From Delphinapterus leucas (taxonomy: Eukaryota; Chordata; Mammalia; Artiodactyla; Monodontidae), in NCBI RefSeq assembly GCF_002288925.2, contig NW_022098076.1:81648423-81712422 (forward strand): a stretch of 64,000 bases of DNA. Reading direction: 5' to 3'. The notes beneath the pieces were generated by a model that was not told where the DNA came from, did no database searches, and worked only from the letters and a program-made list of their open reading frames with translations. A program made the position numbers and the translations under genes. This document shows, one piece after another, positions 1-10,134 of the stretch (its first letter is position 1; every line of letters begins with the position of its first letter).

Positions 1-327
1 CCAATCACAAGTAGTAAATCCCCAGGTTACCCACAACTTCTGTTGAACTTGGCTACAAATCAGAGGTTCCCATGATTCCCTGCCCCTTGGATTCAATTAT
101 TTGCTAAAGCAGCTCACAGAACTCAGGAAAACACATTTACCAATTTATGAAAGGATATGATAAAGGATACAAATGAACAGTCAGATGAAGAGATACATAG
201 GGTGAGGTCTGGGAGGGCACTGATCATAGGAGCTTCTGTCCCTCTGGAGTTGGGGTTCATTACCCTCTCAGAACATAGATATATTTTTCAACTGTGGAGG
301 CTTCCTCCCGTACACATCATCAATTAT

Positions 328-660
328 ATATTTTTTAATTTATTTATTTTATTATTTTATATTTATTGTTTATTGCTACATTGGGTCTTCGCTGCTGCAC
401 GCGGGCTTTCTGTAGTTGCAGCGAGCCGGGGCTGCTCTTCATTGCAGTGTGTGGGCTTCTCATTGTGGTGGCTTCCCTTGTTGCAGAGCACAGGCTCTAG
501 GTTCACGGGCTTCAGTAGTTGTGGCACACAGGCTCAGTAGTTGTGGCTCACGGGCTTAGCTGCTCCACGGCATGTGGGATCTTCCTGGACAAGGGATCGA
601 ACCTGTGTCCCCTGCACTGGCAGGCAGATTCTCAACCACTGTGCCACCAGGGAGGCCCGG
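328..660 (-). mobile_element. CHR-type tRNA-derived SINE
   Basis: Minus-strand long-form SINE: A-tail seen as TTTATTTATTT, then TTGGGTCTTCGCTGCTGCA, CAGTAGTTGTGGC units, and a tRNA-like head with GGATCGAACCTGTGTCCCCT (B box) and GTGCCACCAGGGAGGCCC. A perfect 13-bp TSD, CATCATCAATTAT, flanks it at 315-327 and 661-673. Confidence 0.95.
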
Positions 661-904
661 CATCATCAATTATTAAGTCTATTTCTAGCCCCTATCCCCT
701 CCCTAGAGAAGTGGGAGGGAAGGGGGCTGAAAAGTCCAAGCTTCCATTCATGGTTTGGTCTTTCTGGTGACTGGTCCCCATCCAGGAGTCATCTAGGAGC
801 TCACACAGAGTTGCCTCATTAGAACAAAAGATTCTCCTAGTGCTCTTATTACTTAGGAAATTACAAGGGTTTTAGAAGCTCCGTGCCAGGAATTTGGGGC
901 AGAG

Positions 905-908
<4 letters not shown>

Positions 909-944
<36 letters not shown>
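909..944. repeat. (AT)18 microsatellite
   Basis: An uninterrupted AT dinucleotide run of 36 bp near the LTR end; the related LTR at 40165 has only a short ATATAT at this place. Confidence 0.97.
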
Positions 945-946
<2 letters not shown>

Positions 947-954
947 CTTGTTTT

Positions 955-1066
955 TTCCACACTACCTCATAGAGTTGTTTGAAAATTAGACTTAATATAT
1001 ACAAAAGGGCTTAGAACAGGGCTTGGCACATGGTAAGCCTTCTATAAGTGTTAGCTACTATTTTAA
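955..1066 (+). repeat. MIR 3' fragment
   Basis: It shows the order GGGCTTAGAACAGGGCTTGGCACATGG then TAAGTGTTAGCTACTATT, which is the conserved 3' half of MIR. Confidence 0.7.
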
Positions 1067-1352
1067 TTAAAGGGAAGAATAGTGCTTATGCTAGAAGTTT
1101 CAGACATGTTCTCTTGGCACTGAATCTATACCTCCTAAAATATATATCCAGATGTCAAGCCCTCCCAGCACAGAAAGATATTACTTTTAGGATTAATGTG
1201 ATATCAGTACTGTGAAGAGTGTTTGCGTGTTTGTTTCACTTCCAATTGGTAAGGAATGCTGAATTCAGATGAGCATCTCCGAGGAATAGCTGAGCTTTGG
1301 CATAAACCTTGTCCACAAAAGAATTGCTACATTGAGTTGTTTGGTTTCCTTG
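1067..1352. other. No feature seen
   Basis: Moderately AT-rich sequence; I recognise no gene or repeat. Confidence 0.5.
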
Positions 1353-1769
1353 TGTTATCAAGTCCAAGCTCTTACTGCTGGCTGCATGACAAGCCAATAA
1401 ATTGAGAGACAAGTTGTTGGGGCAAGGAATAGTGACTTTATTTGGAAAGCCAGCAGACCAAGAAGATGGTGGACTAGTGTCCCAAAGAACCGTCTTACCT
1501 GATTTAGAATTCAGGCTTCTTTTTTACTAAAAGGGGAGGGGGTGTGGCTGGTCGTTGCAGACTTCTTGGTCCTGGAATCCTTTGTTCTTGTAGCTGTCCA
1601 GGTAGGTCTGGTCACAATGTTTCTATAAACTTCCACCAAGACAAATGTTACTCTCCCTTCTGCAAATTTTTATCTCTATATGAATGGAAAAGTGTTATAC
1701 CTTTAAAGGTTAGAGCCTTGAGAATGGGCTAACGTGTATATTTCAGCCTATAGGCAACATTCTCTTACA
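1353..1769 (-). mobile_element. Solo-like ERV LTR (copy 1 of pair)
   Basis: On the minus strand it has the R-U5 block with AATAAAGTCACTATTCC (polyadenylation signal), CCTTGCCCCAACAACTTGTC and an end GATAACA. The start TGTAAGAG is estimated. It matches the LTR at 37338 well in R-U5 but poorly in U3. No TSD is found and no retroviral gene lies next to it. Confidence 0.75.
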
Positions 1770-2739
1770 AAAGGTACAGAGCCCGAATGACTAAGCACAG
1801 GCAGCAGAGCACAAGGGTTAGAGCTAAAGGAATAGATCCAGTATGGAGTCAGGTTTGTCCTCTCTTACACTTGCTCAGGAGAAAGAAGCAAGGTGCAATT
1901 AGAATTCTAGTGATTTCCCACAAGGAAATTTGAAATATTTGCTTGTAAATGAATTTTAAAATGAGATTTATTACAATAACTTGAGGGCTTGGCTGTTTGT
2001 CCTGAATATATCAGATTAGAGGTGGCCTGTTGAGAGATGTGGGGTGGACAGGTACACCAGGAACTCTATTTTCTCTAAATGTCTGGCCCATATTCAAGGG
2101 TTTTTGTCCTACTGTTTGACCCCTGAAGGGAATTAAAGTCTTTGAATACTTAATCTAAAGGTTTGCAAATTCTTATAAATAACTAAAACAGGAAAATGAA
2201 GAAAAAAGAAAGCTAAGGCAAGAGATAACGTGCATTTGGCAGGTATTACTAATGACCTTTCCCCAGCTCATGATAGTGCGGCTCTCTTGTAATACAGATG
2301 AACTCAATTCAAAGGCAATTTGCAAAGGTTAGATACTACAAAAACAAATTGAGAGTGCTCATTATGATGGGAATAAATTATTATAAATATATGAGTTTTC
2401 TCATTGAAGCTTACATTTTTCAATGTAATCAAATTAGTGGAATGAATTTTGATTAGAAGTCTAGTAAGACTCAGGGATGCTTGGTTTGATGTCGTCCTTT
2501 CATATTTGCCCTCAACTTGACTGACACCAGACCGAAGCTTCTAGAACAAGGTCCAATCTGCATCCTATCTGGGATGTTTAATGGCTGAAGTAGCCGACAG
2601 CTCCACAATAGGCATGATCTGGAGATTTGTCTGATGAACATAGTCTAGAAGTGGCTTTTTTTTTTTTTTTTTCTGACTAGCTACCTCTGTTGCAAACCAC
2701 AATGTGATGGAGAAAACCCAACACAGCCCCTAGCTCTTC
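1770..2739. other. No gene seen; T17 tract
   Basis: AT-rich sequence with no recognised gene or repeat. A run of T occupies about 2656-2672. Confidence 0.5.
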
Positions 2740-3012
2740 AGGCCATATCACAGCTATTGAGCACTTGAAACATGGCTAGTGCAAATTGAAATAAATATGC
2801 TGGATTTGGAAGACTTCATAGGGAAAACAGTGTAAAATATCTTATTGTACTGATTGTATGTTGAGATGATCCTACTTTGAATACAGTGGGTTAAATTAAA
2901 TACATTACTAAATTTAATTTCCCCTGTTTCTTCTTTTTATTTTTTAATGTGGCTGTTAGAAAAGTTTTAATTACACATGTTCCTTGTGTTATATTTACAT
3001 TGGACAATGCTG
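2740..3012 (-). mobile_element. MER/hAT-like non-autonomous DNA transposon relic
   Basis: The order GCTATTGAGCACTTGAAAC, GGCTAGTGCAAATTGA, TTTCCCCTGTTTC, AATGTGGCTGTTAGAAAA and CATTGGACAATGCTG resembles a common short mammalian hAT-Charlie-like element whose end reads CAGNGCTGTCCAAT. The other end is decayed and no TSD is clear. Confidence 0.55.
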
Positions 3013-3539
3013 TCCTAAGGGGCTGGCTGCTGCTTTGTTTCTCTCACCCTGGCTCAGGATCAATCAACCCACCCCATTCCCATGCAGCACTGAATTGTAA
3101 ACTTCAGAGACTCTTCCCTCAGACCCGTGGGATATTGGCTGTGCCTGCTTAGGAATTTGGGTTTGGGTTGCCAGCCTCTTTCCACCCATAGCATCTTTCT
3201 GGGTTGCAGCTCTGTATATGTCTTAATGGCCTCCAGTTTCTTCCTGAGTTTACTCACAACTTTTTTTCCCAGCATGTTCTTTGGCTGGGAGAATGGCATA
3301 GCAAACCCTGAGTTGAAGTTTTAACACCACTCTCCTTTAAATAATGAATCTAGAGTAAGGTAATTAATTGGAGACCAACTGATTAAATATCAGGATAGAA
3401 AAAAGGTTTTTTTTTTCTAGATGAAAATTTGGGGCTACATATTTTTCCTTTGATTAAATACACTGCTTCATTTTCCTCTCCACAAGTAAGAATATGTGGT
3501 CTTTTGTACACCTACCCTCTCAACAAATTCATTTTCTCT
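3013..3539. other. No feature seen
   Basis: Mixed-composition sequence. Only short frames (under 80 codons) on either strand, none recognisable. Confidence 0.5.
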
Positions 3540-3780
3540 TGAAACAAAATCCAAACCCTTTCCATGACCTGCTAGGTCCCTTATGCTCTGGTGCCTGCTT
3601 GCCTCTCCAATCTCTTCTTAGGCCAGTTTCCTTGCCCATCCAGCTCCCTGCCTTTCCCCTTCTCTAAATGTACCAAACAAAGCCTTCAAACTAAGCTCTT
3701 TGCTCTCCTGGAATACTCAACCTTCCCTACTATGACGCCACCCATCCTCCTCTCTTTTCCACCTGCTTTTATTAGCTAAA
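3540..3780 (+). repeat. L2 LINE fragment
   Basis: Pyrimidine-rich sequence with CCATGACCTGCTAGGTCCCT and the CTTTGCTCTCCTGGAATACTC motif, in L2 3'-end order. Confidence 0.6.
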
Positions 3781-4065
3781 TACAATGTAGCTAGTAAAGC
3801 AAGAGAAATGAAAATTTTTCCACAGTAAAATAGATAAACAAATAAAAATCTCATAGGTATCATAAAGATTTGATGAGTGAGAGTCATGGCAAGAGTCCTT
3901 ATTTTAAAAGTATATATCTTGCACAGAATGTCGTCCTATAGGAGGAAAGACAGAAGGATGGCACCCTGTGTTGAGAAGTTACATCTATAAACAAAGCAGA
4001 GATCTGAGAAAGGAAGCTAAGTATGTCGGGGGGGGTGTGGGGGAAGAGACAGAGAAGAAAAAAAA
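3781..4065. other. No gene; G-rich tract
   Basis: Unassigned sequence ending in G-runs (about 4028-4042) and an A-rich stretch just before the L1 end. Confidence 0.5.
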
Positions 4066-4661
4066 AACAACTAAAAATAGAGTTGCCTTATGATCCAGCA
4101 ATCCAACTCCTGGGCATATACCGAGACAAAACTATAATTTGAAAAGATACATGCGCTCCTATGTTCATAGTGGCACTATTTACAACAGCCAAGACATGGA
4201 AACAACCTAAATGTCCATTGACAGATGAATGGATAAAGAAGATGTGGTACATATACATTGATACAATGGATTATTAGTCATCAAAAAGAATGAAATAATG
4301 CCATTCACAGCAACATGGATGGACCTAGAGATTATCATACTAAGCGAAGTAACTCAGAAAGAGCAAGACAAACACCGTGTGATATCACTTATATGTGGAA
4401 TCTAAAATATGATACAAATCAACATATCTATGAAACAAAAACAGACTCACAGATATAGAGAACAGACTTGTGGTTGCCAAGGGGAAGGGGGGTTAGGGGA
4501 GGGAAGGAATGTGAGTTTGGGATTAGCAGAGGCAAACTATTATGCATAGGATGGATAAACAACAAGATGGATAACTGAGTCACTTTTCTGTATAGAAGAA
4601 ATTAAGACAACATTGTAAATCAACTATACCTCAATAAAGTAAAAAAAAAAAAAAAAAAAAG
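4066..4661 (+). mobile_element. L1 3' end with A20 tail
   Basis: A truncated L1 starting in the ORF2 C-terminus (CCTTATGATCCAGCAATCC, ACAGATGAATGGATAAAGAA). It runs through the 3'UTR to TCAATAAAGT and an uninterrupted A20 (4641-4660). The long pure tail suggests a fairly recent insertion. No convincing TSD. Confidence 0.92.
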
Positions 4662-4734
4662 AGGGAGAGAAAGACTCACCCAAGATGTTATGGGAGTAGT
4701 CTATTAATGGACTGGCAGTGGGTGATACTCCAAA

Positions 4735-4870
4735 GGCATCTTGTTCATTTACATATTTACTCGTTAAAAGGTTTGTGTCATCCTCCTCTGTAAGTATCTT
4801 GTTTATTTATTTGTTAAAGAGTTTGTGTCGTGGTCTGAAATTATCTTGTTTATTTACCTATTCAGTTGTT
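4735..4870 (+). repeat. Imperfect tandem ATCTTGTT...ATTTA units (L2 end-like)
   Basis: Three units start with ATCTTGTT at 4738, 4796 and 4843, each followed by TTATTTA/TTCATTTA-like sequence. The wording matches the terminal part of L2, which suggests a local duplication of an L2 end. Confidence 0.5.
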
Positions 4871-4874
4871 TATT

Positions 4875-5340
4875 ATAAATCAGATTGTGTCACTTCTTTG
4901 TAGAAAAACATCCAATTTGTCCTCCAACAACATCACGAGTAAAAACCAGTTCCTCATCCTGGCTGGCAAGCTCTCTGACCTCACCATATCCCACTTGCCC
5001 CTTGCCAGCCACACTCCAGCCACAGTACTTCGTTCTGTCCATCGAACACTCAGAATTGATTACCAATATTTAGACCCTTTGCCCAGGCTGTGCTCTGCCG
5101 TGAATGTCCTTCCTCCTGAACCCAGCATGGTCCACAGTTGCTGTATAGTAGATCGCTACTCGAAGTCACCTCCTCTGACCAGTCTTCCCTGAGGCCCAAT
5201 CGGAGGTAGCCACTCTCTACCACAGCACTCTCCCAGGTTTTCTGTTCAGCCCCATCTGATACTTTCTCGTTTCTCTTGTTTCATCAACTAGAATGTAAGC
5301 TCCCACAGATGCAGGAACATTGCTGTCTCTTCAGAACCTG
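4875..5340 (+). repeat. L2 LINE fragment
   Basis: It follows L2 3' order: CAGATTGTGTCACTTC, a CTCACC/TGCC-rich middle, GTGAATGTCCTTCCTCC, then ACTAGAATGTAAGCTCCCAC near 5288-5307, a hallmark of the L2 3' end. Confidence 0.75.
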
Positions 5341-5342
5341 AA

Positions 5343-5612
5343 AAAGTACCAAGGGGAATCTTTAATTCCACTCCTGGGGCATAGGAATTAGAAAATGAGA
5401 GATGGTCATGATTAACAGACGACATGATTGTGTGCATAGAAAACCCAAATCTTTTGGTAGGAGAATTTAGCACATTTGCTGGATATGAAAAACGGTTTAC
5501 AAATATTAATTATAGTCTAAGTTCCCGCAACACGCAACTTAAAAATGCTATTTCAGAAGATGTTATCTACAATAGTATAAAAAATAATTTGTACAAGGAA
5601 CATGCTTTGTGA
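5343..5612 (+). repeat. Old, diverged L1 ORF2 fragment
   Basis: The frame from 5424 reads MIVCIENPNLLVGEFSTFAG, corresponding to the L1 RT stretch just after FADD (DMILYIENP...). The rest is too diverged to follow with certainty. Confidence 0.5.
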
Positions 5613-5745
5613 TTAATAACACAAAACAGAATCTTTTGAATAATTTATGTTTGCTACTAATTAGGTGATATTCAAATTCATCCCTATGACCTTACTTCAA
5701 TGAACTTACATTCTGATGTTTAAAGGGAGAGATTAGTCCTTTTTT

Positions 5746-5859
5746 ATTTAACTTTTTATTTTATATTGGAGTATATCCGATTAACAATGTTGTGATAGCT
5801 TCAGATGCACAGCAAAGCGACTCAGCCATACACATACATGTATCCATTCTCTCCCAGAA
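5746..5859 (-). mobile_element. L1 3'-end fragment, reverse orientation
   Basis: Reverse of the L1 3'UTR end (ATTGGAGTATATCCGATTAA, CAGCAAAGCGACTCAGCC). The TSD GATTAGTCCTTTTTT occurs at 5731-5745 and 5860-5874. It is the only L1 seen on this strand. Confidence 0.85.
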
Positions 5860-6011
5860 GATTAGTCCTTTTTTTACTGAGGTGTGATATTGCAGTTATA
5901 TCTGCTTTTTATCCCTAATCATCCTCACCACAAATGAATTTACATTAAGAAGGCCAAAGTTAGAAGAACAAACTACAGGTAGTACATGTACTTCTCTCTC
6001 TCTATATATAT

Positions 6012-6388
6012 ATATATTTTTAATTAATTTATTTATTTATTTTTGGCTGTGTTGGGTCTTCGTTGCTGTGCGCAGGCTTTCTCTAGTTTCAGCGAATGGG
6101 GTCTACTCTTCATTGCAGTGCACGGGCTTCTCATTGTGGTGGCTTCTCTTGTGGGGGAACACGGACTCCAGGCGCACAGGGTTCAGTAGTTGTGGCACGC
6201 AGGCTCAGTAGTTGTGGCACACAGGCTCAGTAGTTGTGGCTCGCGGGCTCGAGAGCGCAGGCTCAGTAGTTGTGGTGCAGGGGCTTAGTTGCTCTGCAGC
6301 ATGTGGGATCTTCCTGGACCAGGGATCTAACCCGTGTCCCCTGCATTGGCAGGTGTATTCTTAACCACCGCACCACCAGGGAAGTCCC
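6012..6388 (-). mobile_element. CHR-type SINE, long form
   Basis: Minus-strand SINE with TTGGGTCTTCGTTGCTGTGC, three consecutive GGCTCAGTAGTTGTGGC units near 6180-6245, the head CACCACCAGGGAAGTCCC and an ATTTATTTATTT tail complement. TACTTCT-like sequence on both sides suggests a TSD blurred by a (TC)/(TA) tract at 5993-6016. Confidence 0.93.
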
Positions 6389-6790
6389 TATACTTCTATA
6401 TTTTAAAAGTGCAAAATTCATGCCGTGAAAATTCCTTGTAGAATGACTCTAATTAAAAACAGCTAAATGAGCGACAAAGAAATGAGACAAATAAGATCTG
6501 CAATAATGTTATTACTAACATTAAAACATTCTTAAAATTATAATTACCATATATTATAATTTAATAATCAAATAAAGCCTATTAATTTTATTTCAGTAAA
6601 ATATTTTTGTTAGCCTTATTAATATTAACCATGGAGTCAAGGTAATAGTACTCATTAAAACACTAGGAAAACTGAAAATACAACAAAAAAAATCTGTAAT
6701 GCCTTAAGTAGAGTCCCAAATGTGTAAAATGCAGCCTACCTTATCGTCAGCTACATTCCTTACATGAGCACCATCTGTCTTGTGTATCCT
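6389..6790. other. No feature seen
   Basis: Strongly AT-rich sequence (about 6480-6720) with no recognisable gene or repeat. Confidence 0.5.
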
Positions 6791-6792
6791 AT

Positions 6793-7230
6793 GATCCTCT
6801 ATTCAAATCCTGGCTTTGCCCCTTAGCAGCTGTGTGATCCCAGGCAAGCTATTTAACCTGGGCCTCAGTTCCACATCTGTAAAAAGGGAGTTGTAATACT
6901 TACCTCCTAGGATGGTTGTATGTAAAGACTAAACTCGGGGCTTCCCTGGTGGCGCAGTGGTTGAGAGTCCGCCTGCCGATGCAGGGGACGCGGGTTCGTG
7001 CCCCGGTCCGGGAAGATCCCACATGCCGCGGAGCGGCTGGGCCCGTGAGCCATGGCTACTGAGACTGCGCGTCCGGAGCCTGTGCTCCACAACTGGAGAG
7101 GCCACAGCAGTGAGAGGTCCGCGTACCGCAAAAAAAAAAAAACAAAAACCAAGACTAAACTGGTGAAAACATATGAGGCCCAGAACACAGCCTGGCATAT
7201 AGTAAGCACAATAAATGTTAGCTATCACTG
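6793..7230 (+). repeat. MIR, split by a SINE
   Basis: The left part (6793-6936) shows AGCAGCTGTGTGATCCCAGG, CTCAGTTCCACATCTGTAAA and GGATGGTTGTATGTAAAGACT. The right part (7151-7230) shows CACAGCCTGGCATATAGTAAG and ATAAATGTTAGCTATCAC. Removing the SINE and one TSD restores a near-full MIR. Confidence 0.85.
6937..7150 (+). mobile_element. CHR-type SINE, short form, inside MIR
   Basis: Starts GGGGCTTCCCTGGTGGCGCA, has the B-box-like GGGTTCGTGCC, and ends GTACCGC plus an A-rich tail. The TSD AAGACTAAACT occurs at 6925-6935 and 7151-7161. Confidence 0.96.
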
Positions 7231-7647
7231 TCACACCACTGGAAATTTGCACACCCTTCAGGAACCATGTGTAGTTGTCTAAGATGTTAGGTAACACTTC
7301 CACTGAGCTTCAAAGAACGTTGGTTGACTGCTTTCTCTACACATAGGAGAGACAGCTATTGCAGTCACGGGCCATTTTAAGAGAAGGTCTGGCTAGGTGC
7401 TTTTTTTACTCCACAACTGTTTTTCCAGAGAAAGGATCACAAGATCATTCACTCCTCCTCCCTCTGTGCAGCCTCTCATCCAGCTAAGGAAATCGCCAGG
7501 CCGAAGCCATGACATCTTTCCCGTAGGAGAGAACTGAACCAACAGCCCCGCTGCCAGCTTCTCAGTCATTCATCCCGGGACAGTTGACCTTGCTGGACCA
7601 TCATTAAGCAGAATCTGGGTCACTTTAACAGGGTAGAAACTGAGAGG
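7231..7647. other. No feature seen
   Basis: Balanced-composition sequence with no recognised gene or repeat. Confidence 0.5.
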
Positions 7648-7661
7648 CTGCACAGATTCTT

Positions 7662-8001
7662 TTATTTTTTTTTTTTTTTTTGGCCGCGTTGGGTCTTCGT
7701 TGCTGCACACGGGCTTTCTCTAGCTGCGGCGAGCGGGGGCTACTCTTCGTTGCGGTGCACGGGTTTCTCATTGCAGTGGCTTCTCTTGTTGTGGAGCGCG
7801 GGCTCTAGGCACTCAGGCTCAGTAGTTATGGTGCACGGGCTCAGTAGTTGTGGCTTACAGGCTCTAGAGTGCAGGCTCAGTAGCTGTGGAGCACAGGCTT
7901 AGTTGTTCAGTGGCACATGGGATCTTCCAGGACCAGGGATCGAACCCGTGTCCCCTGCATTGGCAGGCGGATTCTTAAACACTGAGCCAAGAGGGAAGTC
8001 T
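7662..8001 (-). mobile_element. CHR-type SINE, long form
   Basis: Minus-strand SINE with T-tract, TTGGGTCTTCGTTGCTGCAC, CAGTAGTTGTGGC units and the head GGATCGAACCCGTGTCCCCT. A perfect 14-bp TSD, CTGCACAGATTCTT, flanks it at 7648-7661 and 8002-8015. Confidence 0.96.
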
Positions 8002-8015
8002 CTGCACAGATTCTT

Positions 8016-8309
8016 AATGTCTTACCCAACTCTCCTTGGTCACTGGGCCCCTTCCTTTCACAACCTCCATGGGTAGCAGCAAATTTACTATCACAGCCAC
8101 ATGTGGCACTCGAGAAGCAAACATTAATTTATTAAATATGTCTTGCTGATGTTCCTTTAAAAAAAATCATACATACACACAACACACAGATAGAGAGACA
8201 CAATCACTGCCTAAAATAGAAGATATTTATGGTCTTAGTTTTAGTACACGGTGGACTTAACTATGTAGTTTTTAGGATAACTGAATCATGTCCTCTTCAT
8301 TTATATCAA
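8016..8309. other. No feature seen
   Basis: AT-rich sequence without a recognised gene or repeat. A short CA/AC stretch lies near 8170-8190. Confidence 0.5.
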
Positions 8310-8426
8310 GAGAGAAGAGATATGGGAACATATGTATATGCATAACTGATTCACCTTGCTATAAAGCAGAAACTAACACACCATTGTAAAGCAATTATAC
8401 TCCAATAAAGATGTTAAAAAAAAAAA
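8310..8426 (+). mobile_element. Very short L1 3' end
   Basis: The terminal L1 block GATATGGGAACATATGTATA, GCAGAAACTAACACA and TACTCCAATAAAGATG, followed by A11. Severe 5' truncation. Confidence 0.9.
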
Positions 8427-9039
8427 GGTGGTAGATGGAGCAGTTTTCAGATTAATAGAGAAGTCAGGAGACATCTCTACTTTTGTTTCTTTCCTAAATT
8501 ATGGGACCATAATTAAGAGAACTTTCGTCTTAAGAAGCAAACTTCATCTCCCACACTGGAGTGTCTCCTTTCCATTTGCAAACTGCAAATATTCATGTAG
8601 CTAAATTATATGTTAAATTACTTTCACTCCACAGGCACTGAGGTCTTCTCAGGTGTAAACCAAAGAAACCAAATGGAAACCAAATTTGGTCCATCACAAC
8701 TGACAAGAATCAACTCAAGGTGATGGTTTGCTCACTAACTGTACACCCTTCCTCAGCGTTCTGATTCCAGGCTGTCTTTCATTCTTTAAGAGTGCTGTGT
8801 TAGGACTTGTCAAGGGAGAGCTACAGAAAAAATACTTATGTTCTTGCACTTAGGGGATATTTCCATGGTGTCTGTGGGCCTTTTTAAAGCACTGTTGGTT
8901 TGGCATGATTATACATAAAGCAATTGAAACAGAGTTCTCCAGTGTATACGTATCATTTTCTTCTTAATTTACGAGAGATTTTCTGTTAGAAGAAAAGCTG
9001 CAGCAATTAATTGAACAGCCCTTGATCTTGAACTAGGGG
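8427..9039. other. No feature seen
   Basis: Unassigned sequence with only short frames. Confidence 0.5.
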
Positions 9040-9110
9040 AATATTAAGAGTGTCTAGCACTGTGCTGCTTTCATGATTGGAGCTCAAGAAGTATTTGCTG
9101 TTGGGTCGGT
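9040..9110 (+). repeat. Possible MIR/L2-like 3' scrap
   Basis: GTGTCTAGCACTGTGCTG and GGAGCTCAAGAAGTATTTGC resemble the 3' part of MIR/L2. Too short for certainty. Confidence 0.4.
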
Positions 9111-9219
9111 TGGAAAAGATACACTGGACGTGGACAGACACACACAAGCCTCGAAGTTGCCGGGGGGGCATCGCTGCTGTGATGTCATGGTCTTTGCAGC
9201 TGCAAAAGTCTCGATGGAA

Positions 9220-9270
9220 ACCTATTAATATTAATTCATTAATATTAATTATTAATATTAATTCCCAGTA
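9220..9270. repeat. ATTAATATTA short tandem array
   Basis: Several near-perfect ATTAATATTAATT units, each palindromic around its TAATATTA core. Confidence 0.8.
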
Positions 9271-9548
9271 AGCATTCTAGACGAATGAGGGAGATGCACT
9301 GGGTGCAGATTCCTAGCTGTGTTAATTATTACAACATTTTTTGCCTTTTAGATTTAAGGCAATCGAAAACAAGTTTTAGCTCCCCATTTGTCTGTTTAAT
9401 TAGAATCAGTTTAATGTTTATCTGGAATTTCTTTTCTATGCCTCACCTGTTCAGGATCAAATTAAGAAAATAAAAATAAATTCATGGATGATGAATGCTT
9501 AAGGGTAATGCTCAGCTTGAGGGTAACAACCTAAATTAGACAAGGTTT

Positions 9549-9591
9549 TCTCAGCTAAAAGTTGGTTTTCTCACAACCAACTTTACTGAGA
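9549..9591. other. Strong inverted repeat (hairpin)
   Basis: The arm CTCAGCTAAAAGTTGGTT at 9550-9567 pairs with AACCAACTTTACTGAG at 9575-9590 across a 7-base loop with one small bulge. It lies in sequence with no recognised repeat. Confidence 0.7.
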
Positions 9592-10134
9592 GAACTTAAA
9601 GAATCAAAAGAAAACTTCTACCGACTCCAACAGACCATCTCTTCCCACATTCCCACGTGCCTCCTGTTGATGACAGATATTCAAGATCAGGTTATAAAAG
9701 GCATCGTTGCTTACATTTAATGTGATCCCTGATGTAGCTGCGTCTAAAGCTACAACTTATCAGTTTTCCATTTGTTGCATCTGTTCTTTGTTCTGTTTTT
9801 CCTCTTTTTCTGCCTGCTTTTGGATCTCTTGCTGGCATATCAACTGTCACTCTCTGTATTGTTTAGTGGCTTCTCTAGGTTCAGAGTGTCCTCTCTACCT
9901 TATCACACCCTGCCTGAAAGTAACCTTCAGCTATCCTGCAAGAGCTTTAAGAAAGCATACTTTCATTTCTCTCCTCCCAGTCTGTACACTGTCGTTATCA
10001 TCAAATGTTTTCTACTTATATTTTAAACACCATACTATATTGTCTTTGCTTTAAACAAAATATTTAGATGATAAAAAAAGTCTTTTTACTCACATAGTTA
10101 CTATTTCCAGGGCTCTTTAGTTCCTGTGTAGAAC
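9592..10134. other. No feature seen
   Basis: T- and C-rich stretch (about 9740-10000) with an open frame at 9707-10054 of 115 codons. It resembles nothing I know and looks like composition-driven noise. Confidence 0.5.

Larger units (their letters stand above)
1..945 (-). mobile_element. ERVL-type LTR (copy 1), with nested SINE, runs off the left edge
   Basis: It shares many blocks in the same order with 39415-40190 (CAGAGGTTCCCA, GCTCACAGAACTCAG, AGCCAGATGGAAGAGATGCA-like, AAGGGTTTTAGAAGCTC) and, inverted, with 17410-18165. Orientation is inferred from the latter. A CHR SINE sits inside (328-660). The family name is not certain. Confidence 0.65.

Noticed and set aside
5993..6016. (TC)(TA) tract as a regulatory element
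   Set aside because: It is the blurred target duplication and tail region of the adjacent SINE plus a microsatellite.
6907..7303. Paired frames of 60-125 codons over CHR SINEs, recurring at 28880-29165, 32190-32600, 34478-34737, 46292-46680, 50320-50624 and 51602-52025
   Set aside because: The repeated MVESPPADAGDTGSCPGPG-like and RAQPLRGMWDLPGPGHEP-like peptides are translations of the SINE itself, not a gene family.
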